A DNA stretch of 64,000 nt from DATFDN01 sp035685165 (GTDB lineage Bacteria; Pseudomonadota; Alphaproteobacteria; Acetobacterales; Acetobacteraceae), in the NCBI GenBank assembly GCA_035685165.1, contig DASRBI010000004.1:214429-278428 (forward strand). The letters are read 5' to 3'. The notes beneath the pieces are model-generated. The model searched no databases and had not been told where the DNA came from. It saw nothing but the letters and a program-made list of their open reading frames with translations. This document shows positions 26,623 through 34,701 of the stretch, piece by piece. Every line of letters begins with the position of its first letter. Within the stretch, counting starts at the first letter, position 1. The translations under genes and the position numbers were made by a program.

Positions 26623-27957
26623 TTACCGCGCCACCGCGCGGGTGCGCGTGCGGATGAAACCGGCCGAGACGATGATCGCCGCCAGGGCCAGCACGACGTA
26701 GGAGAAGAACCCGCCGGAATAGCCGTTATCGCCGAGCGCGCCGGCGAACAGCCCGAGCACCGGCGGCAGCACGAACCCGCCGAGCGCGCCGAGGCCGCCG
26801 ACGATGCCCGATGCCCCGCCCACCGCGTGCGGCACGTATTTCGGCACCATCTTGAACACCGCCGCATTGGCGAGCCCCATGCCGAGACCGATCAAGAGTT
26901 CGCCCACGACGTTGACGGGAAAGGCGATGATCCCGGTCAGCAGCGCCGCGCCGGCGAGCACGATCGCGAACGAGAGGGCCGCCATCACCTCGCCGCCGAA
27001 CCGCTCGGCAAGCGAGCCGCCGCCGACGCGCGCGAGCGCCGCCAGAAGCGAGAAGCCGACGCCGCCCAGCACGCCCGCCTGCGCCGGACTGAGGTGATGC
27101 AGGTTCATCCAGTAGGTCGGGAACCAGGCGGTCAGCGCCAGGAACCCGCCGAAGGAAACGAAATAGAGAAACGTCAGGCCCCAGGTGCGCGTCTCGTCCG
27201 CCGCCGTCAGCAGAGCGCCCCAAGCGGAATCGCCGGGAAACAGCTCCTCGCCATGACGCGCGGCGATCTCGCGCGCCGTCGCCACGTCCTCGCCGGCGGC
27301 GCGGAGCTGGAAGTAATAGGCGTCGCGCGCGAGCCAGCCATAGATGCCGGCGCCGAGCAGCAGGAAAGCAAGCCAGGCAAGATAGGACCCGGCGAGGCCG
27401 AACGCGGCAATGGCGAGCGGCAGGATCAGCGTAAATAGGCCGGGCGCGAGATTGCCGACGCCGCCGTAGATGCCGAGCGCAGTTCCTTGCCGGTTTTTGG
27501 GGAACCAGTAGGCGACTTGCGGCACGCCGACCGAGAACGAGGCGACACCACACCCGCTCATGAAGCCGAACATCAGGATGATGGGATAAAGCGCCGCGGT
27601 CACGTGCGGCACGGTGACCAGGATGAACACCAGCCCCCACATGCCGACGATGGAGATGCCGAACAGCGTCAGCATCGGCAGGCGGCCACCCACCTTGTCC
27701 ACCCAGGCGCCGAACGGGATCCGCAACAGCGAGCCGGTGAGCTGCGGTGCTGCGACCAGCAGTCCCACCAGCAGCGGAGAAAGCTGCATCGACTGCTGGA
27801 ACGCGTGCGCGGCCGGCCCGTACAGCGCCACCGCCGCGAAACCGATAAAGAACCCCCAGGTGGCCATGACCAAGCCCTGGCGCGGCGTGCCCCGCAGGCC
27901 GGCAACGCCTCCGGCGGTCCGCTCGCCCGGCCGGCGCGGCGATAAGGTTGCTTCCAC
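26623..27957 (-). CDS. narK: NarK-family nitrate/nitrite MFS transporter
   Basis: 444-residue, 12-helix permease for nitrate uptake and/or nitrite export. NNP-family features are FQQSMQLSPLLVGLLVAAPQLTGSLLRIPFGAWVDKVGGR (with the conserved Arg in helix 2) and the Gly-rich GIYGGVGNLAPG. A large central loop and GLGMGLANAAVFKMVPKYVP (second Gly-rich signature) follow. The start is taken as GTG 27957, preceded by GGGGAG at the right spacing. The upstream ATG at 28011 would lie inside the FNR-type box, so it is rejected. It heads the narKGHJI-ppi operon. Confidence 0.92.
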   Translation of the reverse strand: MEATLSPRRPGERTAGGVAGLRGTPRQGLVMATWGFFIGFAAVALYGPAAHAFQQSMQLSPLLVGLLVAAPQLTGSLLRIPFGAWVDKVGGRLPMLTLFGISIVGMWGLVFILVTVPHVTAALYPIILMFGFMSGCGVASFSVGVPQVAYWFPKNRQGTALGIYGGVGNLAPGLFTLILPLAIAAFGLAGSYLAWLAFLLLGAGIYGWLARDAYYFQLRAAGEDVATAREIAARHGEELFPGDSAWGALLTAADETRTWGLTFLYFVSFGGFLALTAWFPTYWMNLHHLSPAQAGVLGGVGFSLLAALARVGGGSLAERFGGEVMAALSFAIVLAGAALLTGIIAFPVNVVGELLIGLGMGLANAAVFKMVPKYVPHAVGGASGIVGGLGALGGFVLPPVLGLFAGALGDNGYSGGFFSYVVLALAAIIVSAGFIRTRTRAVAR

Positions 27958-28010
27958 AGCGCGGTCTCCCCTTGGCCCGGGGAGGATCGCGCGCCCTACC
28001 GGGCGGCGCA

Positions 28011-28024
28011 TTGATCCAGATCAT
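28011..28024. promoter_or_regulatory. FNR/DNR-type binding site TTGATCCAGATCAT
   Basis: Matches the FNR-family consensus TTGAT-N4-ATCAA at 9 of 10 positions. It lies between divergent narK (54 bp upstream of its GTG) and the crp/fnr gene (36 bp upstream of its ATG), so it can serve both promoters. Control of narK operons by FNR/DNR/NNR proteins from such sites is well established; use here is inferred. Confidence 0.8.
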
Positions 28025-28059
28025 TGGATGGCGTGATCCGCGCGCCGAGGAAGGGTGAC

Positions 28060-28845
28060 ATGAGTCACGGCCACGAGGCGAACGGGGCACGGGCCGCAGC
28101 GGGCGGAGCAGGCGAGTGGCTGGGATCGGCCCGCGATGCGCTCGGCGACGTGCCTTGGCTGCGCGCGGTATCGGCGCCGATGCTCGACGCGCTGGCGGAG
28201 CAGGCGATCCTCCACCGCGTGCCCGCCGGCAGTATCTTATTCGATCAGTCCGAAATACCGGCCGCCGCGCAGTTGCTGATCCGCGGCGCCGTGGAGCTGA
28301 TCGGCGTGCGCAACCGCACGGAGATGCTCGTCGAGGTCATCCGCCCGGCCGACCTGCTTCTCCCGGCGGCGGTACTCAACCGGCAGCCCTACCTGCTCCG
28401 CGCCCGCGTGCTCAAGGAAGCGCAGTTGCTTATTTTGCGGGCGGACGCGTTGCGGCGTGCCGCCGCCGCGGATCATTCGCTCGCGCTCGCGCTCGTTGCC
28501 TGCCAGGCGGCCCAATTCCGCCGCCAGGTGAAGCAGGCGAAGAACCTGAAATTGCGTTCCGGCGAGGAGCGCGTGGGCCACTACCTGCTCGCGTTGGCGG
28601 AGGAGCGGGCGGCGGGCGAACCAGTCCGGCTGCCGCAGGAAAAACGCCTGATCGCATCCCAACTCGGGATGGAGCGGGAAACCTTTTCGCGGATCCTCGC
28701 CGCCATGCCGCGCTACGGCATCCGGGTCGAGGGCCAGATCGTCATTGTCGAGAACCTCGCGACCGCGCGGTCACGTTTTCCAAGCGATCCCCTGATCGAC
28801 GGGGCCGAGCCGGTCATGCCGCTCGCGGCGCTGCGGGGAGCTTAG
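28060..28845 (+). CDS. Crp/Fnr-family regulator, DNR/NNR-like
   Basis: 261 residues. The N-terminal cyclic-nucleotide-like sensor domain (VPWLRAVSAPMLDALAEQAILHRVPAGSILFDQSE) is followed by the dimer helix and a Crp-type HTH. The HTH reads EKRLIASQLGMERETFSRILAAM, with the E-x2-SR recognition residues of proteins that bind TTGAT-N4-ATCAA. It lacks the N-terminal Cys cluster of FNR, so it is more like the heme/NO-sensing DNR/NNR group. The ATG at 28060 has GGAAGGG ahead of it; an upstream TTG lies in the operator and is rejected. It is divergent from narK and probably activates it. Confidence 0.9.
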   Translation: MSHGHEANGARAAAGGAGEWLGSARDALGDVPWLRAVSAPMLDALAEQAILHRVPAGSILFDQSEIPAAAQLLIRGAVELIGVRNRTEMLVEVIRPADLLLPAAVLNRQPYLLRARVLKEAQLLILRADALRRAAAADHSLALALVACQAAQFRRQVKQAKNLKLRSGEERVGHYLLALAEERAAGEPVRLPQEKRLIASQLGMERETFSRILAAMPRYGIRVEGQIVIVENLATARSRFPSDPLIDGAEPVMPLAALRGA

Positions 28846-29064
28846 ATCGTGCGGCCTGAGCCCGCCGCAACAGCGTTACGGCAAAGTTACTGGCGGACCC
28901 GACACGACTCGAACGTGCGACCTTCGCCTTCGGAGTCCGTTAAGCTGCCCATCCGAAATGCACGCCAGTCCACGCTATGGTACGCTATCTATCTGATCTG
29001 ACTGGCTTCCCCGAAAAGCGAGGAGCACGTTCATATCCGACACTGCGCCGCAATTTCCGCCCAG
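28846..29064. other. Intergenic junction between chromosome and island
   Basis: Contains the tRNA-Arg 3' half (28891-28935) and, to its right, about 130 bp of island-end DNA with no recognisable gene. The left edge of the island is here. Confidence 0.7.
28891..28935 (-). pseudogene. Orphan 3' half of a tRNA-Arg(CCG), left attachment site
   Basis: Read on the minus strand, this is a complete tRNA 3' half: anticodon loop CTCCGAA, anticodon 3' stem GGCGA, a T-arm with loop TTCGAGT, 3' acceptor strand CGGGTCC, discriminator G and encoded CCA. The sequence 5' of the loop (ACGGA) does not pair with GGCGA, so no tRNA can form here. Its missing 5' half lies at 48421-48460 on the same strand, and the two pair perfectly (7 of 7 acceptor, 5 of 5 anticodon-stem pairs). 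Confidence 0.85.
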
Positions 29065-29421
29065 GTGCTTACGTGGTGCTTACACGAGAAGTCGGCGGAG
29101 CGATCTGAAGGTGGACGGTCAAAGAAGCCGAGCACTATCACCGTCGACGTCGGCCGCATCCACCGGCACCTGATCCCGCTGATCGGCACGGGTCGCGTGA
29201 AGGATCTGACGAAGGCTGACATTAACAAGGTCCTGAAGGACATCATGGCCGCCGACACGATCTCAGGCTATATCCAGAGATTGCTGGATGGCATTGAGTT
29301 CAAACAGACGCCCTATGCACCGGACCGAGATTCACGGCGTGCCGCTCTCGATCGCTTCTTGACCAAAGCCGCCGCCGATCCGGCGAAGGAGACGGAGGCC
29401 GAGATCCCGCTCGCCACATAG
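29065..29421 (+). pseudogene. Tyrosine-integrase remnant (core-binding domain only)
   Basis: A 118-codon ORF. Its middle, GRSKKPSTITVDVGRIHRHL through GRVKDLTKADINKVLKDI (about 29117-29250), matches the SAM-like core-binding domain of tRNA-targeting phage integrases. The N-terminal arm-binding part is absent and none of the catalytic R-H-R-Y residues follow; after about residue 65 the sequence is unrelated. It lies next to the left tRNA half, where the island's integrase should be, and is therefore probably its broken remnant. Confidence 0.65.
29066..29087 (+). repeat. Left copy of the 22-bp island-end repeat
   Basis: Contains TGCTTACGTGG followed by TGCTTACACGA, itself an 8-bp motif TGCTTAC(G/A) repeated with 11-bp spacing. 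It matches 48299-48320 at 19 of 22 positions in the same orientation; all three differences are C/T or G/A. Two closely spaced copies of a short motif near an attachment site resemble integrase arm-binding sites. Confidence 0.7.
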
Positions 29422-29461
29422 GGCGCGCGTCGGTGGACGGCGCAAGGATTGGATCAGGGGT

Positions 29462-29980
29462 ATGCCCTTCAAGCCTTTCGATGACATTCTGACGCCCGAT
29501 CCCCGCTTCGCCGACCGATGCGTCGTTGAAGGTGGCACCGCCCGGCGAATGACGCTTGCCGATCGTCATCGCACGATCGCGGGCATCAATCTCAGCGACG
29601 CGGTGCCCAAGGAGGTCGACGCAGCCTTCGACCGCGTTCGAAACACCGTCATCTACGCCTTCTTCGACTATGATCTGTTCGTTGTCGGTGAGGTGCAGGC
29701 CTTCGGCGCATTCGAGCTGGCGCTGAAACACCGCCTCAACGGACATGGCGGCACCGCACGGGGCACGCTGTGCAGTCTCGTCGATCGGGCAAGGAAGGGT
29801 GGCCACCTTCCTACGCTCACGTCAGGCGCCAACCCTCTTTCCGATCCGATCGAAACGCTGATCGCCCTACGCAATGGCCTGTCCCACGGCACCTCGGACG
29901 TGCACTCGCCCGGTATGGCGCTCGAAGTGGTGGGGGCCTGCGCCTTTTGGATCAGCCACCTCTATCCAGTCCCGCCGTGA
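29462..29980 (+). CDS. Unknown protein with a HEPN-like C-terminus
   Basis: 172 residues, ATG after a GGGG-containing leader. No family recognised for the N-terminal half (DDILTPDPRFADRCVVEGGT). The C-terminal part is helical and ends LIALRNGLSHGTSDVHSPGMALEV, where RNGLSH fits the R-x4-H catalytic motif of HEPN nucleases. The combination of FAFELALKHRLNG-like helices and the R-x4-H motif is seen in HEPN proteins of toxin and defence systems. It stands alone between fragments, with no nucleotidyltransferase or antitoxin partner. Codon use looks normal and the ORF is intact. Confidence 0.6.
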   Translation: MPFKPFDDILTPDPRFADRCVVEGGTARRMTLADRHRTIAGINLSDAVPKEVDAAFDRVRNTVIYAFFDYDLFVVGEVQAFGAFELALKHRLNGHGGTARGTLCSLVDRARKGGHLPTLTSGANPLSDPIETLIALRNGLSHGTSDVHSPGMALEVVGACAFWISHLYPVPP

Positions 29981-30154
29981 TGCCGTGGCCCAGGCTTATG
30001 CGTCGGCGCGGGGCCACCGTAGTTTGCCGCGGCCGACACGGAGCGCATCCATCAGGTCTGTTGGCTTGGCCAATCGCCCCGAAAACAGGCTTGGCTTCGG
30101 TTCCACAGCGGGTTTCTTGAACGGCGCCACCCGGCGGTAGTCGGGCGTCGTCAG

Positions 30155-30560
30155 CTATGTACGTCCATCACCCATATCCGTAATGATCCGATATAGACCA
30201 GCCGGCGGCACCGATGGCGCGGCAACATCGACAAGGCGCTTATAGCGCTCAATCGACCATTTCTGGATCCCGCCGTTGAGGGCTTCGGTCCTGAAGCGCG
30301 CCCAGAGCGCGGCAGTGTCTGGCGTTGGCCAGTCGCCGGCGTCTGTAAACGCGGTGATTTCGTCGGATTCTAACCACGCGCGCATCTCGGCTGGCGTCAC
30401 GAAAACGGGGGTCGCGGTCTGGATCGCCGCGATGGCCGCCCGCCTCGACGGGCGGCCCGCGCGAACCAACATCGACATCATGAACTGCGGCATGCCGGTT
30501 TCCAGAGAGGCGGCGGCGCCACCTGGGATGATGTCTGGCGACCAGCCCAAAGTCAGGTCC
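30155..30560 (-). pseudogene. Unidentified coding fragment fused downstream of the helicase remnant
   Basis: The minus-strand frame reads as plausible protein (LTLGWSPDIIPGG, GMPQFMMSMLVRAGRPSRRA, WSIERYKRLVDVAAPSVPP) to a stop at 30155. It lacks its own convincing start, since the upstream in-frame sequence belongs to the helicase remnant read in another frame. I do not recognise the family; the style suits a phage structural or accessory protein. It appears to have been joined to the helicase piece by deletion. Confidence 0.45.
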
Positions 30561-31120
30561 GCATTCCCGACAAAAGCGGGTTGGATAGAGTCGGTGGCCG
30601 GGCGCGCTGGGATCTTCGAGCTGGCCTTCGAACAGAACATCTCTGGGCTTCTCGGTCAGCGTGGTGAAAACCTCGCCGGCGCCGGAGATGCACTGATGGA
30701 ACTTGAACGCCAGAAATGCACCTGTCCCTAAGCCACCCCGTTCTGTTTCCGGGAGGCTGATGCGGGTCAGAAAAGTCTCAAGACTGCTTCGGCAGGTTTC
30801 GGACTCTACGCCGCTGTCCTTTGACAGCAGCGCTACGGCCTCTCCAAAATCAATCGGCTTCTTGCGCTTGAGTTCCTGCTCGTCCTCCAGCCCAATTGCC
30901 AATTCGGTCCAGACCGACAGTGGGTGCTTCCTCAGGATCTCATCGGTCAACACGCTTGGCAGCGCAGATGTCACGACAGAAGCGAGTCCGGCCAGAAGCG
31001 CCCCGCATCGTACTGGCGGTTTATCTCGGCCTTTAGGTCATCAGAACGAATAGTGCTGAACGATCGTGAGAAACGGGTATAAGAATCGATGAGGCGGTGG
31101 TCAAATTCGAACGCTTTCAT
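30560..31120 (-). pseudogene. Remnant of a large DEAD/DEAH-type helicase with internal deletion
   Basis: Two pieces of one family are visible. The first 49 codons (ATG at 31120, MKAFEFDHRLIDSYTRFSRS to AGRFWPDSLLS, then stop) match the N-terminus of long helicases in which a WPEPLI-x-LNP segment follows. A second frame from 30974 resumes far inside the protein, with LTDEILRKHPLSVWTELAIG and GAFLAFKFHQCISG. It ends near RFCREC, the Cys-containing turn normally continuing GQEY in these helicases. The ATPase motifs are all gone. Such helicases occur in phage-defence loci. Family judged by eye. Confidence 0.55.
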
Positions 31121-31136
31121 TGCCGACCTTGACTCG

Positions 31137-31395
31137 TCTACGACCTAACCAGTTTCAGCCAAGTTGTGCTGACGGCGGCGCGCGAGCTGCAGCAGATCAA
31201 CAACCAGATCCAGATGTTGACCAATCAGGCGACGAGCCTGGTCAACCAGGCGCGCAATCTCGCCAACCTGCCGATGTCGAGGCTGACCCAGCTTCAGTCG
31301 TCGATCGCACAGACCCAGTCGCTGCTCGGTCAAGCGCAAAACATCGCCTTCAACGTCCAGCGGATCGAGCAGGCTTATTCGACCAGCTATGGCAG
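31137..31395 (+). pseudogene. trbJ fragment (conjugative transfer, P-type T4SS)
   Basis: This frame reads YDLTSFSQVVLTAARELQQI, then coiled-coil sequence (QIQMLTNQATSLVNQARNLA) typical of TrbJ/VirB5, and ends after FNVQRIEQAYSTSYG. The signal peptide and the C-terminal third are missing. It runs out of frame straight into TrbF-type sequence, showing an internal deletion that removed the trbJ end, the trbL region and the trbF start. Confidence 0.75.
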
Positions 31396-31884
31396 AGCAT
31401 CGTCCCCTGGGTGGTGCAGGTCGACAAGCTCGGCCAGGCGCAGGCCGTCGCGCCGGCCACGGCCGACTATGCCCCGAGCGATCCGGAGATCGCTTGGTAT
31501 CTTGCCCATTTCATCGAAATGGTCCGCTCGCTGCCGGCCGATCCGATCATCGTGCGGCAGAACTGGCTGCAGGCCTACGACTTCACCACCACCTCGGGCT
31601 CGCAGGCGCTCAACGACTACGCCCGAGCGAACGACCCCTTCGCCAAGCTGGGTCACCAGCAGATCGCCATCGACGTCTCGAGCGTGATCCGCGCATCGCC
31701 GTCCAGCTTCCGGGTCGAGTGGGTCGAGCACCGCTATCAGGACGGCGCGCTCGCCGAGACCTCACGCTGGACCGCGATCCTCACCGTCGCGATCCAGCCG
31801 CCGACCTCCGCCGACGTGCTCCGCAAGAACCCGCTCGGCATTTACGTCACCGCCATCAACTGGTCGAAGGAGCTGGGACAATGA
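31387..31884 (+). pseudogene. trbF fragment (VirB8-like)
   Basis: C-terminal two-thirds of TrbF, the inner-membrane VirB8-like component. It covers LWQSIVPWVVQVDKLGQAQ, YLAHFIEMVRSLPADP and VEWVEHRYQDGALAET, up to NPLGIYVTAINWSKELG. The N-terminal cytoplasmic and membrane segments are absent, and the frame is open only because it reads through antisense-like trbJ sequence. The stop overlaps the trbG start as ATGA, the native trb arrangement. Confidence 0.8.
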
Positions 31885-32207
31885 CCCCGCCGATTTCAAT
31901 GGAAGCCGGCGGTCCGGCTTCACGTCTTTCAGTCTCTCAACCGAGCCAGAAGGGCGGCTTTGCGCCTTTCCGTAAATCTGGCTTCGCGGCTCTGATGCTG
32001 TCCGTGACGGCGCTCGGCGGCTGCGCCCACAAGTTCATTCCGCCCGACATCAAATACGACAACGCCGTGCCGGCGAAGCTCACCGTCGATCTCCCGGCGC
32101 CGGTCAAGATCGTCGAGCTGACGAAGCCCTTGCCGCTGCCCGGGCAGTTGAAGCCCGTTGCGGCCGGGAAGGCACCACCGCAATCGCCCGATCCAGAGGT
32201 ACGCGTT
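31881..32207 (+). pseudogene. trbG fragment (VirB9-like lipoprotein, N-terminus)
   Basis: The native start is kept (ATG overlapping the trbF stop). About 109 residues are present: a basic lead, a hydrophobic segment and a lipobox-like LGGCAHK, then FIPPDIKYDNAVPAKLTVDL and a Pro-rich stretch ending near DPEVRV. The remaining two-thirds of TrbG are missing. At about 32200 the coding frame changes and TrbI-type sequence begins. Confidence 0.75.
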
Positions 32208-32604
32208 GTTCGCCCAGACCAATCAGCAGCCGCAGCCGGTCGGCCTCGTTGCTCCGCCGGCGACGGCGACACAGGGCGGTCCGGCACCCACGCCACTCGT
32301 CGATGCTGGGTCCGCGCAGAATATGCAGGATCGCAAGACTGCGTTTCTCGACGCCGCGACGGACAAGCGAACGGTCAGCCCCGACCGTCTCGAAGCCAAG
32401 GCTTCGCCCTATATCGTGCAGGCGGGAACCGGGATCCCTGCGACGCTCATCACCGGCAACCGCTCCGATCTTCCGGGCCAGATCACTGCCCAGGTGACGG
32501 AGGCCGTCTGCGACAGCCCGACCGGGCAATACCTGTTGATCCCGCAGGGCGCGAAACTGGTCGGTCAATACGACAGCTCGGTCGCCTTCGGTCAGAGCCG
32601 CATG
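32200..32604 (+). pseudogene. trbI fragment (VirB10-like)
   Basis: The frame contains a Pro-rich linker (PQPVGLVAPP), then LEAKASPYIVQAGTGIPATL and YLLIPQGAKLVGQYDSSVAFGQSRM. This is the start of the conserved periplasmic domain of TrbI/VirB10. The cytoplasmic and membrane N-terminus and the C-terminal channel-forming part are gone. It is cut at about 32604 by foreign sequence. Confidence 0.8.
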
Positions 32605-32667
32605 AGAAGTCGAGATAGTTTTCGCGCAACATGTCGAGCAAACGGCGCAGGCTTCCAGCGGGGTACA
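32605..32667 (-). pseudogene. C-terminal scrap of a LysR-type gene
   Basis: On the minus strand the bases read SLRRLLDMLRENYLDFS, closely matching the end of the intact LysR protein at 46364-47293 (GSFLAMLRENYPALS). The two sites share 19 identical bases (32614-32632 and 46396-46414), while the rest of the gene is absent. It lies exactly between the trbI and phage-like fragments, so it marks a recombination junction. Confidence 0.5.
32614..32632. repeat. 19-bp direct repeat, left copy (GATAGTTTTCGCGCAACAT)
   Basis: Identical to 46396-46414 and in the same orientation. The two copies flank the whole stress-tolerance cargo (13.8 kb apart). Both lie in LysR gene 3' ends on the minus strand, so the identity partly reflects coding homology. 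Confidence 0.8.
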
Positions 32668-32973
32668 CAGACTCGGTGGCAGCTCTTCGCGAACGACGCA
32701 ACTGGTGCGCCGACGCTGACCGACATGGGCGAGAGCGTCCCCATCGCGACAGGCGGCGTGCTAACCCTGTGCATCGCAGCATCGCCCAACGGCAGTTCCG
32801 TCTGGTCGCGCGTCGTCGCCGAGGTCTCCGGCGCGGTCTTCGAGCAGGAGATTACCGCCGACTCGCCAGCTGCTACGCAGTTCCTGTCGCCACGACCCTT
32901 CCCAAACACCGGCGCGACGACCGCCGCTGTCGCCTATGACTATGTCAAGGTGTATCTGCAGACGGAGTTCTGA
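32668..32973 (+). pseudogene. Phage-like tail or decoration protein fragment
   Basis: The frame fused to the trbI piece continues as TRWQLFANDATGAPTLTD, SVPIATGGVLTLCIAASPNG and AYDYVKVYLQTEF to a stop at 32971-32973. The regular beta-rich composition suits a phage structural protein, but I cannot name a family. Its own start is lost; the N-terminus is supplied by the LysR scrap. Confidence 0.4.
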
Positions 32974-33026
32974 TCCATGAGCTTCCTGCGTGGAGCGTAG
33001 ATAGGCGAAGGCCGGGACTTTCGCTT

Positions 33027-34184
33027 TCAGGTAACCGCAGCGCATTGCCGCGCTGCCCACCGGACGAGCAGACTCCCCCCCAGAATGCTGATCCCGATGG
33101 CAAGGAGAAGTGGGCTAGCGATCATGTCGGAGAGGAGTCCCGAGGAAATGGAAACGGAGATAAGCATGAGGCCGAATTCGCCCCCATGCCCAAGTATCAT
33201 GCCGGCCCTGCGCATGATCTCCACTTCCTCGCCGAACAGCGTCCCGAGCAGAGCCACGATCAGCGCCTTGCCGACGATCAAGATCGCCAACCAGATCAGC
33301 ACGGCAGGCCAGACATAGGGGATAAGCCCGAGGGGCAGTTTCGATCCGATGCCGATGAAGAAGATGCCCACGAACAGATCGCGAAACGGCCGGATCTCCT
33401 TTTCGACGACATGGCGCGCATCTCCTTCGCCGATGATCATTCCGGCCGCGAAGGCGGCGAGCGCGGGCGACAGACCGACGGATGTCGCAGCAATCGCCGA
33501 CCCGAGGGCAATCGACAGAGCCAGAAGCTGCGCCAATTCGGGATCCCGCTGCTTGGCCGTCCATCTAGCCAGGGCCTGAAGCGGTCCCCGCGCGACAAGG
33601 AGCGCCGTCACAAGCGCCGCTGCGCCGCCGATCATGGTTGCGACGCCGTGCCCTTCGGCCGTGCCGGTTGCCGAGTCGTGCATGAGCAACAGCCCGACCG
33701 CCGCCAGATCCTGAAACAACAGAACCGAGATCGCCAGCCGGCCCGCCGGAGACCCAAGAGCATTCGCTCCCGCGAGCACCTTGAGGCACATCGCCGTGGA
33801 AGACATGGCAACTGCTCCGCCCAGCAGGATCGCCGGGACGGGGGCGAGACCCAGCACGAAGGCTGCGGGAAGGGCAATCAGAACAGTGGTCAGCGTGGCC
33901 TGGGCAGCGCCGATCCCGAACACATGCCGACGGAGCGAGGCGAGCTTCTCGAAGGAGAACTCGAGCCCGAGCGCGAACATTAGAAGGATGACACCGACCT
34001 CGCCGATGATCGCGAGCCCCTGGCTTTCGGCCAAGAGCCCGCTGCCCGCCGGCCCGATCAGCGCACCGGCGAGGATGTATCCGGCAATGCTGGGCACCCC
34101 CACGCGCGCGCAGATCATCAGCAGCACATAGGCCGCAAGAACAAGCACCGCGGCGCTCTGGAGCAAGCCGGTCAGGCCATGCAT
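33027..34184 (-). CDS. KefB-type cation:proton antiporter, membrane domain only
   Basis: 385 residues with about 12 hydrophobic segments of the CPA2 family. SIAGYILAGALIGPAGSGLLAES, IGEVGVILLMFALGLEFSFEKL and MSSTAMCLKVLAG with LLFQDLAAV carry the family's helix-break and ion-site residues (the Gln-Asp pair is seen in the transport core). The usual C-terminal RCK/TrkA-N nucleotide-binding domain of full KefB is absent: the protein ends soon after the last helix (VRWAARQ). It is last in the leftward stress operon, 43 bp after trx. A KefB-like antiporter is a regular tLST member, thought to aid ion and pH homeostasis. Confidence 0.88.
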   Translation of the reverse strand: MHGLTGLLQSAAVLVLAAYVLLMICARVGVPSIAGYILAGALIGPAGSGLLAESQGLAIIGEVGVILLMFALGLEFSFEKLASLRRHVFGIGAAQATLTTVLIALPAAFVLGLAPVPAILLGGAVAMSSTAMCLKVLAGANALGSPAGRLAISVLLFQDLAAVGLLLMHDSATGTAEGHGVATMIGGAAALVTALLVARGPLQALARWTAKQRDPELAQLLALSIALGSAIAATSVGLSPALAAFAAGMIIGEGDARHVVEKEIRPFRDLFVGIFFIGIGSKLPLGLIPYVWPAVLIWLAILIVGKALIVALLGTLFGEEVEIMRRAGMILGHGGEFGLMLISVSISSGLLSDMIASPLLLAIGISILGGSLLVRWAARQCAAVT

Positions 34185-34227
34185 GGTCCGATCCGCTCGC
34201 GGCTGCGTGGAGGGAGAGGCTGAACGA

Positions 34228-34650
34228 TCACGCCTGCGCGCGCACCCATTGCACGATCTGGGCGGCCGACATCGCCCCGCTCGTTCGCGCGATCTCCCTT
34301 CCGCCTCTGAAAAGGATCATGGTCGGAATGCCGCGGATGCCGTAGCGCCCGGCGATCTGCTGCTCGACTTCGGTATCGAGCTTGCCGAGGCGGAAATGGG
34401 GTTCGAGCGAACGCGCCGCCGCCTCGAACTGCGGTGCCATCACCTTGCAGGGTCCGCACCATTCCGCCCAGAAATCGACGAGCAGGGGCAATTCGGCATT
34501 GGCGTGCCGGTCGAAATTGGCCGCGGTGAGCGCGACCGGCCGGCCCTCGAACAAGGCGGCGCCGCAGCGACCGCAGTTGGGGTTGTCCGTCAGTCGCTCC
34601 TGCGGAACGCGGTTGACGGAACTACATTTCGGGCAAGCGACGGTGGGCAT
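34228..34650 (-). CDS. trxC: Thioredoxin 2-type protein (TrxC-like)
   Basis: 140 residues. The N-terminal zinc ribbon has two C-x2-C pairs (CPKCSS, CGRCGA) and the thioredoxin fold has FWAEWCGPCKVMAPQFE with the redox WCGPC. RYGIRGIPTMILFRGG supplies the cis-Pro. The ATG at 34650 follows GGAGAACAGA, better than an ATG four codons upstream. The cytoplasmic, zinc-regulated Trx2 class answers oxidative stress. A thioredoxin is a fixed member of tLST loci, and this gene sits between the Clp-fold protease and the antiporter in the expected block. Confidence 0.93.
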   Translation of the reverse strand: MPTVACPKCSSVNRVPQERLTDNPNCGRCGAALFEGRPVALTAANFDRHANAELPLLVDFWAEWCGPCKVMAPQFEAAARSLEPHFRLGKLDTEVEQQIAGRYGIRGIPTMILFRGGREIARTSGAMSAAQIVQWVRAQA

Positions 34651-34701
34651 TCTGTTCTCCATTTGAGTGTCGCTTCGGCGGGGCAGACAGGCCGGTGCTG
34701 T

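Noticed and set aside
27958..28011. Upstream ATG for narK at 28011 giving 18 more residues
   Set aside because: It lies inside the FNR-type box and codes a Pro/Arg-rich lead not seen in NarK proteins; GTG 27957 has a good ribosome-binding site.
29981..30154. Possible end of a Ku- or ParB-like gene on the minus strand (ends in a DLMDALR-like segment)
   Set aside because: Too short and without further family features; not listed as a gene.
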